From Clostridia bacterium (GTDB lineage Bacteria > Bacillota > Clostridia > UMGS1883): a stretch of DNA of 64,000 nucleotides. The notes beneath the pieces are model-generated. The model made no database searches. It had not been told where the DNA came from and saw only the letters and a program-made list of their open reading frames with translations. The stretch lies in NCBI GenBank assembly GCA_017472685.1, contig JAFUOO010000005.1, forward strand, positions 124,001-188,000, read 5' to 3'. Position numbers and translations under genes: made by a program. Of the stretch, positions 45,830-54,141 are shown piece by piece (the stretch's first letter is position 1; the number at the start of each line of letters is the position of its first letter).

Positions 45830-47206
45830 ATGACAAAAGAAGAAATCAGAAGCATTGTCAATGCTCAGCGTGAATATTTTGCAAGTGGTGAAACACTGGA
45901 TGTGAATTTCAGGCTTAAAGCGTTGAAAAAGCTTAAAAATGCCATTAAAAACAACATTGATAAAATAAACGCTGCCATAAAGGCAGATTTGGGCAAGAGC
46001 GCCTTTGAGGGCTATATGTGCGAAACAGGGCTCACCCTTAGTGAAATAAGCTACATGATAAAGCACACAAGAAGCTTTGCAAGGGAGAAGGATGTTATTT
46101 CGCCCATTGCACAGTTCCCGTCACGCAGCTACGTAAAGAGCATGCCCTACGGCGTGTGCCTTGTAATGAGCCCTTGGAACTATCCCTTTTTATTAACAAT
46201 AGAGCCTCTTTGTGACGCTATCGCCGCAGGCAACTGCGTTGTGCTCAAGCCCAGCGCATATTCACCTGCTACAACACGTGTCATGAGCGAAATTATTAAA
46301 GAAACCTTTGAGGAAAAATTTGTGGCGGTTATAGAGGGCGGAAGAGAGGAAAATGCACATCTGCTGGACGAAAAGTTTGACTACATTTTCTTCACGGGCG
46401 GCAAAACCGTGGGCAGGCTTGTTATGGAAAAGGCGAGCGCACATTTAACCCCCGTAACCTTGGAGCTTGGCGGCAAGAGCCCCTGCATTATTGACAAAAG
46501 CGCCGATGTAAAGCTTTCGGCACGAAGAATTGTGTGGGGCAAATACTTGAATTGCGGTCAGACCTGCGTTGCACCCGACTACATTTATTGCCATAAGGCT
46601 GTTAAGGCAAAGTTTATTGAGTGCGTTAAAAAGGAAATAGAAAAGCAGTTCGGAAACGCTCTTGAAAATGAAAACTACGGCAAGATAATAAACGAAAAGC
46701 ACTTTGGTCGGATACTTGGTCTTATTGACAAGGAAAAGGTTGTAGCAGGCGGAGGCAGTGATAAGCTGAAGCTTAAAATTGAGCCAACTGTTATGGATAA
46801 CGTAACGCGGGAAGATAGGGTTATGCAGGAAGAAATTTTCGGTCCTGTTATGCCCGTTTTAGAGTTTGAAAGCATTGACACTGTTATAAAAGTGGTGAAC
46901 GATAACCCCAAGCCCTTGGCGTTGTATGTTTTTGCAAGGGATAAAAAGGTTATAAAGGCTGTGACAGGCAAATGCGCTTTCGGCGGAGGCTGTGTGAACG
47001 ATGTTGTAATACACCTTGCCACAAGCCGCATGGGCTTCGGCGGTGTAGGCGAAAGCGGTATGGGCTCTTACCACGGAAAGTACGGCTTTGACACCTTCAG
47101 CCACAAAAAGAGCATTGTTGACAAAAAGCTCTGGCTTGACTTGCCCATGAGGTATCAGCCCTTTAAGAGAATAAACGAAATATTAATTCACATGTTTTTA
47201 AGATAA
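45830..47206 (+). CDS. NAD(P)-dependent aldehyde dehydrogenase (class 3-like)
   Basis: A 458-residue aldehyde dehydrogenase. Motifs: PWNYPFLLTIEPLCDAIAAGN, FFTGGKTVGRLVM, catalytic Glu in LELGGKSPCI and catalytic Cys in YLNCGQTCVAPDY; GEIFGPVMP-like EEIFGPVMPVLEF follows. The C-terminal hydrophobic end and length resemble class 3 / fatty-aldehyde dehydrogenases. ATG 45830 follows TATGGAGG; a longer open frame starts inside the previous gene. Substrate is presumably the aldehyde made by the dehydrogenase encoded upstream. Confidence 0.93.
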   Translation: MTKEEIRSIVNAQREYFASGETLDVNFRLKALKKLKNAIKNNIDKINAAIKADLGKSAFEGYMCETGLTLSEISYMIKHTRSFAREKDVISPIAQFPSRSYVKSMPYGVCLVMSPWNYPFLLTIEPLCDAIAAGNCVVLKPSAYSPATTRVMSEIIKETFEEKFVAVIEGGREENAHLLDEKFDYIFFTGGKTVGRLVMEKASAHLTPVTLELGGKSPCIIDKSADVKLSARRIVWGKYLNCGQTCVAPDYIYCHKAVKAKFIECVKKEIEKQFGNALENENYGKIINEKHFGRILGLIDKEKVVAGGGSDKLKLKIEPTVMDNVTREDRVMQEEIFGPVMPVLEFESIDTVIKVVNDNPKPLALYVFARDKKVIKAVTGKCAFGGGCVNDVVIHLATSRMGFGGVGESGMGSYHGKYGFDTFSHKKSIVDKKLWLDLPMRYQPFKRINEILIHMFLR

Positions 47207-47221
47207 GGAAGGAGAAAAGTT

Positions 47222-48424
47222 ATGAAAATTTTAAAAAAGCTTTTGATTGGTTTAATGGTAATAGTCCTGCTTCTTGCAATTGGCATTTTTGCCATCTGGG
47301 GCAATGAAATCAGAACGGTTATGAGCATTAAAAAGGTGAGAGGGGCAAATTTAGACCACCAGGACGGCGCTGTTTACACAATGAATGTAAAGGGCGGCTT
47401 TTACTTTGACGAATTTTTAAAAGAGGGCGGTGCCGAAAGCGACGGCGAACTTATTGACTTTGTAACCGCTAAGATTACAAAGGGGCTCATTGACATGGGC
47501 ATTGAAAATCCTGAAATAGGCTGCTCCTCCGTAACACTTGAAACTGTTGAAGGCGATAGAATATTCGGCAGAAACTACGACTTTGACCAGACAAACACCT
47601 GTATAGTTTTCACGAAGGGCAAGGGCGACAGACACTCCACCATTTCAACAGTTGACCTGCAGTTTTTGGGCATTGACAAGGAAAAGGGCATTGATGGCTT
47701 GATGGACAAAATAACCTGCCTTGCAGCACCCTATGCACCCCTTGACGGCATAAACTCTGCAGGGGTAAGCTGCGGTATCTACATGACCTATCAGGGTGGC
47801 GAGGAAACCGTTTCCACAAACCAGTCAACCGACAAGCCCGACATTACATCAACCACAATGCTTAGAATGATACTTGACTATGCCGACAATGTGGACGAAG
47901 CCGTTGAGCTTGTTAAAAAGTACGACCTGCACGACAGCGCAAACACCTCCTACCATTACATGGTTGCTGACGAAAGCGGTAAAAGTGCAATACTTGAATG
48001 GGTGCCAAGAGAGGGCATCGACACAACCGACAACGACGGCACACAGCGTGAGCTGGTAGTTCATTATAACGATAACGACGCTTACCTTGGCGAAAAGGAA
48101 GCGGCAGCTGACTATCAGTGGATTACAAACTTTATCCTTAACCCCGGCTATTATGATGGCGTTGACGAAAGCAATAAAAAGGGGTATGATAGATATGTAA
48201 GGCTGCAGGAAGTGCTGGAGGAAAAGAGAGGCATTGTTAAAGACGAAAAGGAAGCCATGGACGTTCTCGCACAGGTTGGCAGACGAGGCTGGAACAATGA
48301 CGACTCCAACTCCGTTACAGTTCATTCCGCAGTTTATAACCTGACAGACAAGTCGGTTTACTGGGTTTCTAACGAAAACTGGATGGACGAAAGTGCAATT
48401 TTTGAGTTCTCACTTGCAGAATGA
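47222..48424 (+). CDS. Membrane-anchored C45/choloylglycine-hydrolase-fold Ntn amidase
   Basis: A 400-residue protein. An N-terminal membrane helix (about 6-27) or uncleaved signal is followed by ~70 residues and then an Ntn-hydrolase core starting at Cys101 (IGCSSVTLE). Taking Cys101 as residue 2 of a bile salt hydrolase, Arg117 and Asp120 (GRNYDF) fall at positions 18 and 21 and Asn178 (DGINSAG) at 79, exactly the family spacing; YHYMVADESGKSAILEW and a later YDRYVRL also fit. Members cleave amide bonds (conjugated bile acids, penicillin V, acyl-homoserine lactones). Autocleavage before Cys101 is inferred. It is the only exported enzyme of the operon. Substrate unknown. Confidence 0.85.
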   Translation: MKILKKLLIGLMVIVLLLAIGIFAIWGNEIRTVMSIKKVRGANLDHQDGAVYTMNVKGGFYFDEFLKEGGAESDGELIDFVTAKITKGLIDMGIENPEIGCSSVTLETVEGDRIFGRNYDFDQTNTCIVFTKGKGDRHSTISTVDLQFLGIDKEKGIDGLMDKITCLAAPYAPLDGINSAGVSCGIYMTYQGGEETVSTNQSTDKPDITSTTMLRMILDYADNVDEAVELVKKYDLHDSANTSYHYMVADESGKSAILEWVPREGIDTTDNDGTQRELVVHYNDNDAYLGEKEAAADYQWITNFILNPGYYDGVDESNKKGYDRYVRLQEVLEEKRGIVKDEKEAMDVLAQVGRRGWNNDDSNSVTVHSAVYNLTDKSVYWVSNENWMDESAIFEFSLAE

Positions 48425-48442
48425 TAAAAAGGAGGAAGGTAA

Positions 48443-50503
48443 ATGGATAAAAAGTACGAAGCGTTGTTTACTCCCTGGAAGATAGGCAACGTGGAAATCA
48501 AAAACAGGATTGTAATGTGCCCCATGGGCGGAACAAGCCTTTTCGGCTGGTTTGAGCTGACAGGCTGCCATTTTGACAAGGAAGCGGCAAAGCTGTTTTT
48601 GGAAAGAGCAAATAACAACGTAGGTCTCATTATTCCCGGTATCGCACCCTTACGCGACACCTTCTGGGGCAAGTGGCTTTGGCAGAATCCTAAAATGTTT
48701 GAGGATTTAAAGGAATTTATGGACGAAATTCATAAAACAGGGGCAAAGCTGTTCATTCAGCTCACAGCAGGCATGGGCAGAAGCTGGGCGATAACAGAGC
48801 TTGTGGCGCCCTTACATAAAAATCCAATTACACGCGCCATTGTAAAGCCCATTATCGACACAAGCCATGAGCTTGCAAGCCCCAGCGAGCAGCCCTCCAG
48901 ATGGGCGCATGACATTATCTGCCCCGAAATGACAAAGGAGCAGATTGAAGAAATTATCGAAGCCTTTGCAAAAACGGCTAAGCTTTGCCGTGATGCAGGG
49001 GTTGACGGAGTTGAAGTGCACGCCGTGCACGAGGGCTACCTTTTGGACCAGTTTTCAATCGAATTTTTCAACAAGCGTACCGACGAATACGGCGGAAGCT
49101 TTGAAAACCGCTACCGCTTTGCCGCAGAGGTTGTTAAGGCAATCAAAGAGGCTTGCGGAGAGGACTTCCCCGTATCCCTCCGCTACTCGGTAGAGAGTAA
49201 AATGAAGGGCTTCTGCGAGGGTGCAATGCCCAACGAAGAGTACGTTGAAGTGGGCAGAGGCATGGAAGAGAGCGAAAAGGCGGCAAAGTTTTTGCAGGAT
49301 GCAGGCTACGATATGTTAAACGCCGACAACGGCACATACGACTCTTGGTACTGGGCACATCCGCCGATGTATATGCCTCAGAATTGTAATTTAGAGGATG
49401 TAGCACACATTAAAAAGTTTGTGGACATTCCCGTTGTATGCGCAGGCAGAATGGAAATGGATGTTGGTGCCCGGGCTGTAGAGGAAGGCAGGATTGATGC
49501 TGTGGGCGTTGCACGCCAGTTCCTTACTGACCCCGAGTGGATTACAAAGCTTATTGAAGACAGAATTGAGGACATTAAGCCCTGCATCTGCTGTCACAGC
49601 GGCTGCTTTAACTTCTCCTCCTCCAAGGGTCATGCAAACACACAGGACTTAACCGACACAATGGGTCTTGCCCGCTGTGCCCTTAACCCCGAAACCATGC
49701 AGTCGAAAAAGTACAATGTGAAAAAGGCTAAAAAGAGCAAAAAGATTGCCGTTATCGGCGGCGGTATAGGCGGTATGGAAGCGGCGATACTTCTTAGTAA
49801 GCGTGGCCACAAGGTAACACTTTATGAAAAGAGCGATAGGTTAGGTGGCGTGTTCGTTGCAGCAGCTGCACCCTCCTTCAAGGAAAAGGACCGTGAATTA
49901 ATTGCATGGTACATCCGCGAATTAAAGAAGCATCCCATTGAAGTTAAATTGAATATGGAAATTAAGGACGTAAATGCTCTTGGTGCCGACGAGGTTATTG
50001 TTGCAACAGGTGCTACAGCTAAGCGCATTGGCGTTAAGGGCGCTGAAAAGAGTATTGAAGCTATTGACTACCTTCTCGGCAATGCTACTGTAGGAGACAA
50101 GGTGGTTGTTATAGGTGGCGGCTTGACAGGCTGTGAAATTGCGTACGATTTGTACTTAAAGGGCAAAACCCCCGTTATTGTTGAAATGCAGGACGACTTG
50201 GTAACAACCCCGGGCGTGTGCCTTGCAAATACAAGCTACCTTCGTGACTTCTTCAAAACAAACAAGGTAGAGGTGCATCTTGAAACCTCCCTTGGTGCAA
50301 TTGAAGAGGGCTCTGTAACAGTGCGTGATAAAGACGGCAAGGAATTTGAAATTGTTGCCGACAGCGTTATCATGTCTGTGGGCTACAACCCCAACCCCAT
50401 TGCAAAGAAATCGGGTAAGGTACACATTATCGGCGACGCAAAGAAGGTAGGCAATTTAAGAACAGTTATCTGGGGAGCGTGGGATGTGGCAATGAAATTG
50501 TAA
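48443..50503 (+). CDS. 2-enoate reductase / BaiH-like flavin-iron-sulfur oxidoreductase
   Basis: A 686-residue enzyme of the Old Yellow Enzyme-plus-disulfide-reductase family. An FMN TIM barrel (about 1-365) has the family loop YLLDQF and NKRTDEYGGSFENRYRF. The Cys cluster CICCHSGC plus LARCALNPE forms a 4Fe-4S site. FAD and NAD(P) domains follow with VIGGGIGGMEAAILL and VVVIGGGLTGCEIA. Relatives reduce activated C=C bonds (2-enoates, dienoyl-CoA, bile-acid enones). It lies 18 bp after the amidase gene. The stop codon sits in the palindrome GCAATGAAATT/AATTTCATTGC. Confidence 0.92.
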   Translation: MDKKYEALFTPWKIGNVEIKNRIVMCPMGGTSLFGWFELTGCHFDKEAAKLFLERANNNVGLIIPGIAPLRDTFWGKWLWQNPKMFEDLKEFMDEIHKTGAKLFIQLTAGMGRSWAITELVAPLHKNPITRAIVKPIIDTSHELASPSEQPSRWAHDIICPEMTKEQIEEIIEAFAKTAKLCRDAGVDGVEVHAVHEGYLLDQFSIEFFNKRTDEYGGSFENRYRFAAEVVKAIKEACGEDFPVSLRYSVESKMKGFCEGAMPNEEYVEVGRGMEESEKAAKFLQDAGYDMLNADNGTYDSWYWAHPPMYMPQNCNLEDVAHIKKFVDIPVVCAGRMEMDVGARAVEEGRIDAVGVARQFLTDPEWITKLIEDRIEDIKPCICCHSGCFNFSSSKGHANTQDLTDTMGLARCALNPETMQSKKYNVKKAKKSKKIAVIGGGIGGMEAAILLSKRGHKVTLYEKSDRLGGVFVAAAAPSFKEKDRELIAWYIRELKKHPIEVKLNMEIKDVNALGADEVIVATGATAKRIGVKGAEKSIEAIDYLLGNATVGDKVVVIGGGLTGCEIAYDLYLKGKTPVIVEMQDDLVTTPGVCLANTSYLRDFFKTNKVEVHLETSLGAIEEGSVTVRDKDGKEFEIVADSVIMSVGYNPNPIAKKSGKVHIIGDAKKVGNLRTVIWGAWDVAMKL

Positions 50504-50569
50504 TTTCATTGCAGGTAATTACACCTCATCCGTCAGCCTGCGGCTGACACCTTCCCCTCAAGGGGAAGG
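50489..50569. repeat. Stop-codon palindrome plus REP-like double hairpin
   Basis: GCAATGAAATT-GT-AATTTCATTGC (50489-50512) spans the stop of the enoate-reductase gene. It is followed by ACACCTCATCC, then GTCAGCC-TGC-GGCTGAC (50532-50548) and CCTTCCCCT-CA-AGGGGAAGG (50550-50569). I recall the CCTCATCC...CCTTCCCC unit as a common intergenic repeat in gut clostridia. It lies inside the operon, before the aconitase X genes. Confidence 0.75.
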
Positions 50570-50592
50570 ATAATAGGAAAGGAGCGATTTAT

Positions 50593-51873
50593 TTGGCTAT
50601 GATATTAACCGATGAACAGCAGGCGATATTAAACGGCTCAAAGGGCGAAACAATGGCAAAGGTTATGAAAACCCTTGTTATGTACGGTGAAGCCTTCGGT
50701 GCTGAAAAGTTAGTGCCTGTTACAAGCAAATACAACCATCTTGTAACAAGCTTTGGTTTAAAAATGATTACACCCGTTTACAAGCTTATGGACGAGCTTA
50801 TCGAGGCAGGTCTCATGTCGGGACAGAAGTTTAGTATGGACCCTCGTCCCGTTGACAAAAACGTACCTGCAAACTTTTTACAAAACCTTATATTTAACAA
50901 GATAATGTACACAAAGCAGGACTTTTACGAAGGTCAGCTTGCTAAGCTTGGTCTTATGGATAAAAACGCCTTTACCTGCACCTGCTACATGGACGAGGTT
51001 GGCAACAAGCCCAATAAGGGCGAGGTTTTAAGCTGGGCAGAAAGTAGTGCAGTTGTTTACGCGAACAGCGTTTTAGGTGCAAGATGCAACCGAAACAGTG
51101 GCATTATCGACATTATGGGCTCCATTGCAGGCTATGTTCCTTACTTTGGTCTTTTAACCGACGAGGGAAGATGCGCCACATGGATTGTTGAGGTTAAAAC
51201 CACAAAGAAGCCCGATGCACAGCTTCTCGGCAGTGCAATCGGCATGAAGGTTATGGAGGAGGTGCCCTATGTTAAAGGCATGAATCAGTACCTTGGCACT
51301 GAGCTTGACGATGCGGCTTGTACATACCTTAAGGACTTTGGTGCGGCAACAGCAAGTAACGGCGCGGTTGGTCTTTATCACATCGAAAACCTCACCCCCG
51401 AAGCAAAGGAACTGGGCGAAAGCCTCATTTCTCCCGACGCAAAGGTTTATATTATTGACGATAAGGAGCTTGAAAGAGTAAAGAGTGAATACCCCGTTGT
51501 TTGGAAAAATAAGGACGCTAAGCCCAAGTTATGCTTTGTTGGCTGTCCTCACATGAGTTTGCAGCAGATGAAGGATTGGACAGACAAGGTGGAAGCATCT
51601 CTTAAGGAAGCGGGCAACAAAAAGGTTTTGGTGCCCACAGTTTTCACAGCGGCGCCCGATGTGCTTGAAGCCTTTAACAAGACAGAGTATGCCCAAAGGC
51701 TTAAAAAGACAGGCGTTATAACAAGCTACATTTGCCCCTTAATGTATATGAACAACCCACTTTGCGGCTCCATGCCCGTTATAACCTGTTCAAACAAACT
51801 CCGCACATATTCCACTGCAAGATTTTACAGTGAAGACGAAATCCTCGTTAAAATAACAAAGGAGGGGAAGTAA
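50593..51873 (+). CDS. Aconitase X large (catalytic) subunit
   Basis: A 426-residue DUF521/AcnX catalytic subunit: LTDEQQAILNGSKGETMAKVMKTL at the N-terminus, FTCTCYMDEVGNKP, SVLGARCNRNSGIIDIMGSIAGY, FVGCPHMS, and NNPLCGSMPVITCSNKLRTY. The conserved cysteines are candidates for Fe-S ligation. Characterised members dehydrate cis-3-hydroxy-L-proline (bacteria) or mevalonate 5-phosphate (archaea). TTG 50593 lies 8 bases after AAAGGAG; ATG 50599 is the alternative. The small subunit follows after 1 bp. The operon lacks proline racemase and mevalonate genes, so another hydroxy acid may be the substrate. Confidence 0.92.
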   Translation: MAMILTDEQQAILNGSKGETMAKVMKTLVMYGEAFGAEKLVPVTSKYNHLVTSFGLKMITPVYKLMDELIEAGLMSGQKFSMDPRPVDKNVPANFLQNLIFNKIMYTKQDFYEGQLAKLGLMDKNAFTCTCYMDEVGNKPNKGEVLSWAESSAVVYANSVLGARCNRNSGIIDIMGSIAGYVPYFGLLTDEGRCATWIVEVKTTKKPDAQLLGSAIGMKVMEEVPYVKGMNQYLGTELDDAACTYLKDFGAATASNGAVGLYHIENLTPEAKELGESLISPDAKVYIIDDKELERVKSEYPVVWKNKDAKPKLCFVGCPHMSLQQMKDWTDKVEASLKEAGNKKVLVPTVFTAAPDVLEAFNKTEYAQRLKKTGVITSYICPLMYMNNPLCGSMPVITCSNKLRTYSTARFYSEDEILVKITKEGK

Positions 51874-51874
51874 G

Positions 51875-52318
51875 ATGAAAACATTCAAAGGACGAGTTAT
51901 TGCCCCCGGCACCTGTGAAGCCGAAGCCTTGGTTACACACGGCGGCTTGAACACACTTGCATCTTTTCAGAAGGCATTGCAGTTTGGCGACAAAATGACA
52001 ACCTGCTCTGACCAGAACAACCCCGACCTTTACGGCAAGCAGATGCTTAATAAGGCATTGTGCCTGCCCCAGACAATCGGCTCAACAACAGGCGGCATGG
52101 TGATTTACTGTGCCTGCGCTATGGAGCGTCAGCCCGCTTGCATGCTGTTTAGTAATCCTATCGACTCGTTAGCGGCGGCAGGAACAATCCTTGCATCCGT
52201 CTGGCTGGACAACGTTAATATGCCCGTTGTGGATTCCTTAGGTGACGAATTCCTCAATTATGTAAAAGAGGGCATGACAATTAAAGTTAAAGAAGACGGC
52301 GTTATAGAAGTTATATAA
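51875..52318 (+). CDS. Aconitase X small (swivel) subunit
   Basis: A 147-residue DUF126/AcnX swivel domain: GRVIAPGTCEAEALVTHGGLNT, TTCSDQNNPDLYGKQML, LCLPQTIGSTTGGMVIY, PACMLFSNPIDSLAAAGTILA. The PQTIGSTTGG motif with its Ser is family-typical of the substrate-binding loop. It partners the large subunit; in many bacteria the two are fused, here they are separate. Its stop codon lies within a perfect 26-bp palindrome. Last gene of the MarR operon. Confidence 0.93.
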   Translation: MKTFKGRVIAPGTCEAEALVTHGGLNTLASFQKALQFGDKMTTCSDQNNPDLYGKQMLNKALCLPQTIGSTTGGMVIYCACAMERQPACMLFSNPIDSLAAAGTILASVWLDNVNMPVVDSLGDEFLNYVKEGMTIKVKEDGVIEVI

Positions 52319-52398
52319 CTTCTATAAATGCAGAGTGAAAATGCATAATGCAGAACGAAGGAAACAACCCGAGCAAAAATGCTCGGGTTGAATTTTTT
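52302..52398 (+). terminator. Operon end: 26-bp palindrome, repeat fragment and terminator
   Basis: The two 13-base arms TTATAGAAGTTAT and ATAACTTCTATAA (52302-52327) form a perfect palindrome containing the last codons and stop of the AcnX small subunit. A repeat fragment ATGCAGAGTG...AATGCAGAACGAAGG follows (a similar one comes after groES). Then AACCCGAGCA/TGCTCGGGTT (52366-52389) with a T run at 52393-52398 is a clear rho-independent terminator. Confidence 0.85.
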
Positions 52399-52471
52399 GT
52401 GCTGATATTCAACAGCTGGGTTATTGTGTAGCAGAAAAGGAGAGTTTATAATAAAGACAGGAGGCGATAAA

Positions 52472-52999
52472 ATGAATATGCAGAATGTTGGCAGACAGAT
52501 TGAAGAATTGAGAAAAAACAAAGGGTTAACGCAGAGCGATTTGGGTGAGAGGCTTGGCGTGAGCTTTCAGGCTGTAAGTAAGTGGGAGAGGGGAGAAACA
52601 CTTCCGGATACGGCAATGCTTGTGCCACTTAGTGAGGTTTTGGAAACAACAGTTGATTTTATACTGACAGGCGGCAAAAAGGCATTAAATTATCGCGGAA
52701 AGATTAAAGTCAGCGACATGATTGAGGGTATAAAGCACTTGGACAAAATGGGCGAGAGCCTCGGTCGCGACAATATTATTTACCGCAATGCAATTAAGGG
52801 CATAAATGAAGGCATGAATACCGACATTGAGGCGTGCTTTACTGATGATTATGTGTTGGAGTGCTTTGTGGCAGAAGCGATTATTCAGAATCTTAAAATG
52901 GGTGCATATGTAGATTTAACCGATGTGAAGAAGAGCTTTAAACATGAGCATTTTCGAAATATTGTTATAGCTTGGTGCCAAAAGTGCGGCATAGGGTGA
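52472..52999 (+). CDS. XRE-family transcriptional regulator
   Basis: A 175-residue regulator. The N-terminal Cro/C1 helix-turn-helix (about 5-62) has IEELRKNKGLTQSDLGERLG and VSFQAVSKWERGETLPD. The C-terminal half (about 75-175) is an uncharacterised helical domain with CFTDDYVLECFVAEAI and a C-terminal WCQKCGIG; it may sense a ligand or mediate dimerisation. ATG 52472 follows ACAGGAGG; upstream open frame lacks an RBS. No target operator is obvious nearby. Confidence 0.88.
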   Translation: MNMQNVGRQIEELRKNKGLTQSDLGERLGVSFQAVSKWERGETLPDTAMLVPLSEVLETTVDFILTGGKKALNYRGKIKVSDMIEGIKHLDKMGESLGRDNIIYRNAIKGINEGMNTDIEACFTDDYVLECFVAEAIIQNLKMGAYVDLTDVKKSFKHEHFRNIVIAWCQKCGIG

Positions 53000-53038
53000 G
53001 TACATCCACACTCAAAAAAGGTCTTTCACCCCATTTGA

Positions 53039-53067
53039 TTGACTGAACCATTGCAAAAATATATACT
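53039..53067 (+). promoter_or_regulatory. Promoter of the GNAT gene
   Basis: -35 TTGACT, 17-bp spacer, -10 TATACT; the start codon is 43 bp further on after CAGGAGGTGA. Confidence 0.7.
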
Positions 53068-53110
53068 AAAAACGGGGAAACCTTAATGCATTTGTTCAGG
53101 AGGTGAAAGC

Positions 53111-53545
53111 ATGGATGTTGTAAAATTTGTATGCACAAAGGATGATTTCAAAGGCGAAGCGGATGTGCGGGTGCAATTGTTTGATGCCTTTAAAAACTAT
53201 GACCTGTTAAATGAGTTCTTTGGTAAGCACGATAAAAAGCTGATGGAAGATAAAGCTACATATTTTGACGGATACGATTTTCAAGCCTGGAATGACTATG
53301 TGATAATCGAAAACGGAGAGATAATATCCCGTGCGGGAATCTGGAAAGTAAATGGCACCGAATGGGAGGTTGCAGGTGTCTCAACACTTCCCGAATACAG
53401 AAAGCAAGGGTACGGCGAGGCGGTTGTGCAAAGCTGTATTGCAAAAATTTTAGAAAGCGGAAAGACGGCGACCTGTACAACAAAAACTACGAATACGGCG
53501 ATGATAAACACTGCTCTTAAGGCAGGGTTTAAGATTGTGAAGTAA
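53111..53545 (+). CDS. GNAT family N-acetyltransferase
   Basis: A 144-residue acetyltransferase-fold protein. The acetyl-CoA binding loop is in VSTLPEYRKQGYGEAVVQSCI (R-x-x-G-x-G pattern), followed by an end strand TALKAGFKIVK. The N-terminal half before it is variable and probably binds the acceptor. Acceptor unknown. Own promoter and a very strong RBS, AGGAGGTGA. It is followed by a large palindromic repeat that separates it from convergent genes. Confidence 0.85.
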   Translation: MDVVKFVCTKDDFKGEADVRVQLFDAFKNYDLLNEFFGKHDKKLMEDKATYFDGYDFQAWNDYVIIENGEIISRAGIWKVNGTEWEVAGVSTLPEYRKQGYGEAVVQSCIAKILESGKTATCTTKTTNTAMINTALKAGFKIVK

Positions 53546-53554
53546 GGCGAAAAC

Positions 53555-53609
53555 CGGTAGGGACAAGTCCGCGATGGCTAAATTCAGCCATTGGGGTCTG
53601 TCCCTACCG
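53555..53609. repeat. Palindromic GGTAGGGACA repeat between convergent genes
   Basis: CGGTAGGGACA (53555-53565) pairs with TGTCCCTACCG (53599-53609), with an inner stem ATGGCT/AGCCAT (53574-53591). It resembles the common TAGGGACA/TAGGGGCG repeats of clostridial genomes and may also act as a bidirectional terminator. Confidence 0.7.
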
Positions 53610-53614
53610 ATTTG

Positions 53615-53866
53615 TTAGTTGAAGTTCTGCGAATATTTCTGATAGGCTTCCATTACCTGCTCTTCGGGAGCATACTTTGTTGGCGGTATGTCCTTTGGGT
53701 CAAGCTCGTAGTTCAGCCAGCCTATAATGTCACTTTCCTCGCGGGCAATAGAGAGAAAGTCAATTTTTAAATTTGGGTTTGAGCATTCGTGTGCATGGTT
53801 GTAGTATTTTGTGCCAATTTGCTTCTGGCTGTTCTGCAGTTCCTTTATAATTTGTGTTTTGTCCAT
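53615..53866 (-). CDS. CotF-like spore coat protein
   Basis: An 83-residue helical protein resembling the CotF family: IIKELQNSQKQIGTKYYNHAHECSNPNLKIDFLSI, with the typical CxNPxLK-type motif, and an aromatic C-terminal tail rich in Tyr and Gln. The family forms spore coat components. RBS AAGGAGG on the minus strand. It is downstream of a second small ferritin-like/CotF-like gene. Confidence 0.75.
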   Translation of the reverse strand: MDKTQIIKELQNSQKQIGTKYYNHAHECSNPNLKIDFLSIAREESDIIGWLNYELDPKDIPPTKYAPEEQVMEAYQKYSQNFN

Positions 53867-53885
53867 TTTTCCTCCTTGATGTTAA

Positions 53886-53911
53886 AACCAATAGGGAGTG
53901 CCCTATTGGTT
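53886..53911 (-). terminator. Hairpin overlapping the stop of the small CotF-like gene
   Basis: An 11-bp perfect stem, AACCAATAGGG with its complement around 4 bases. On the minus strand a TTTT tail follows. Its right-hand arm overlaps the stop codon of the gene at 53910. Confidence 0.65.
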
Positions 53912-54104
53912 ATTTTAAGTAGCCGAGCAATGTATTGTAGTGCTTTTCATGCACATCGGCAACGTGGTTGCATTTGTCACGGAGCGAGGTGTCCGAACAG
54001 CTTTCGGCATAGGAGCGGTATTTTGCAACGAGCATCTGCTCGGCTTCTAATTGGTCTTCAATTGCGTAAAATTCTTTAAGAGATACATTTACCATAAAAT
54101 TCAC
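53910..54104 (-). CDS. Small CotF/ferritin-like helical protein
   Basis: A 64-residue protein starting with GTG 54104 (4 bases after AAAGGA) or ATG 54095. Two helices with EQMLVAKYRSYAESCSDTSLRDKCNHVADVHEKHYNTL look like half of a four-helix bundle, as in small spore-coat associated proteins found in pairs with CotF homologues in clostridia. The role in the coat is inferred from the pair. Confidence 0.7.
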   Translation of the reverse strand: MNFMVNVSLKEFYAIEDQLEAEQMLVAKYRSYAESCSDTSLRDKCNHVADVHEKHYNTLLGYLK

Positions 54105-54141
54105 TTCATCCTTTCAATTAGTAGTTTGCCCCGGTTACATT

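Noticed and set aside
47222-50503. Bile-acid 7-dehydroxylation (bai) operon
   Set aside because: Only broad-family resemblance (BSH fold and BaiH-like flavoprotein); baiB, baiE, baiF, baiG and baiA are absent.
50593-52318. Mevalonate-pathway phosphomevalonate dehydratase
   Set aside because: No mevalonate-pathway gene (HMG-CoA reductase, kinases, decarboxylase) lies nearby and clostridia normally use the methylerythritol pathway; the AcnX family alone does not define the substrate.
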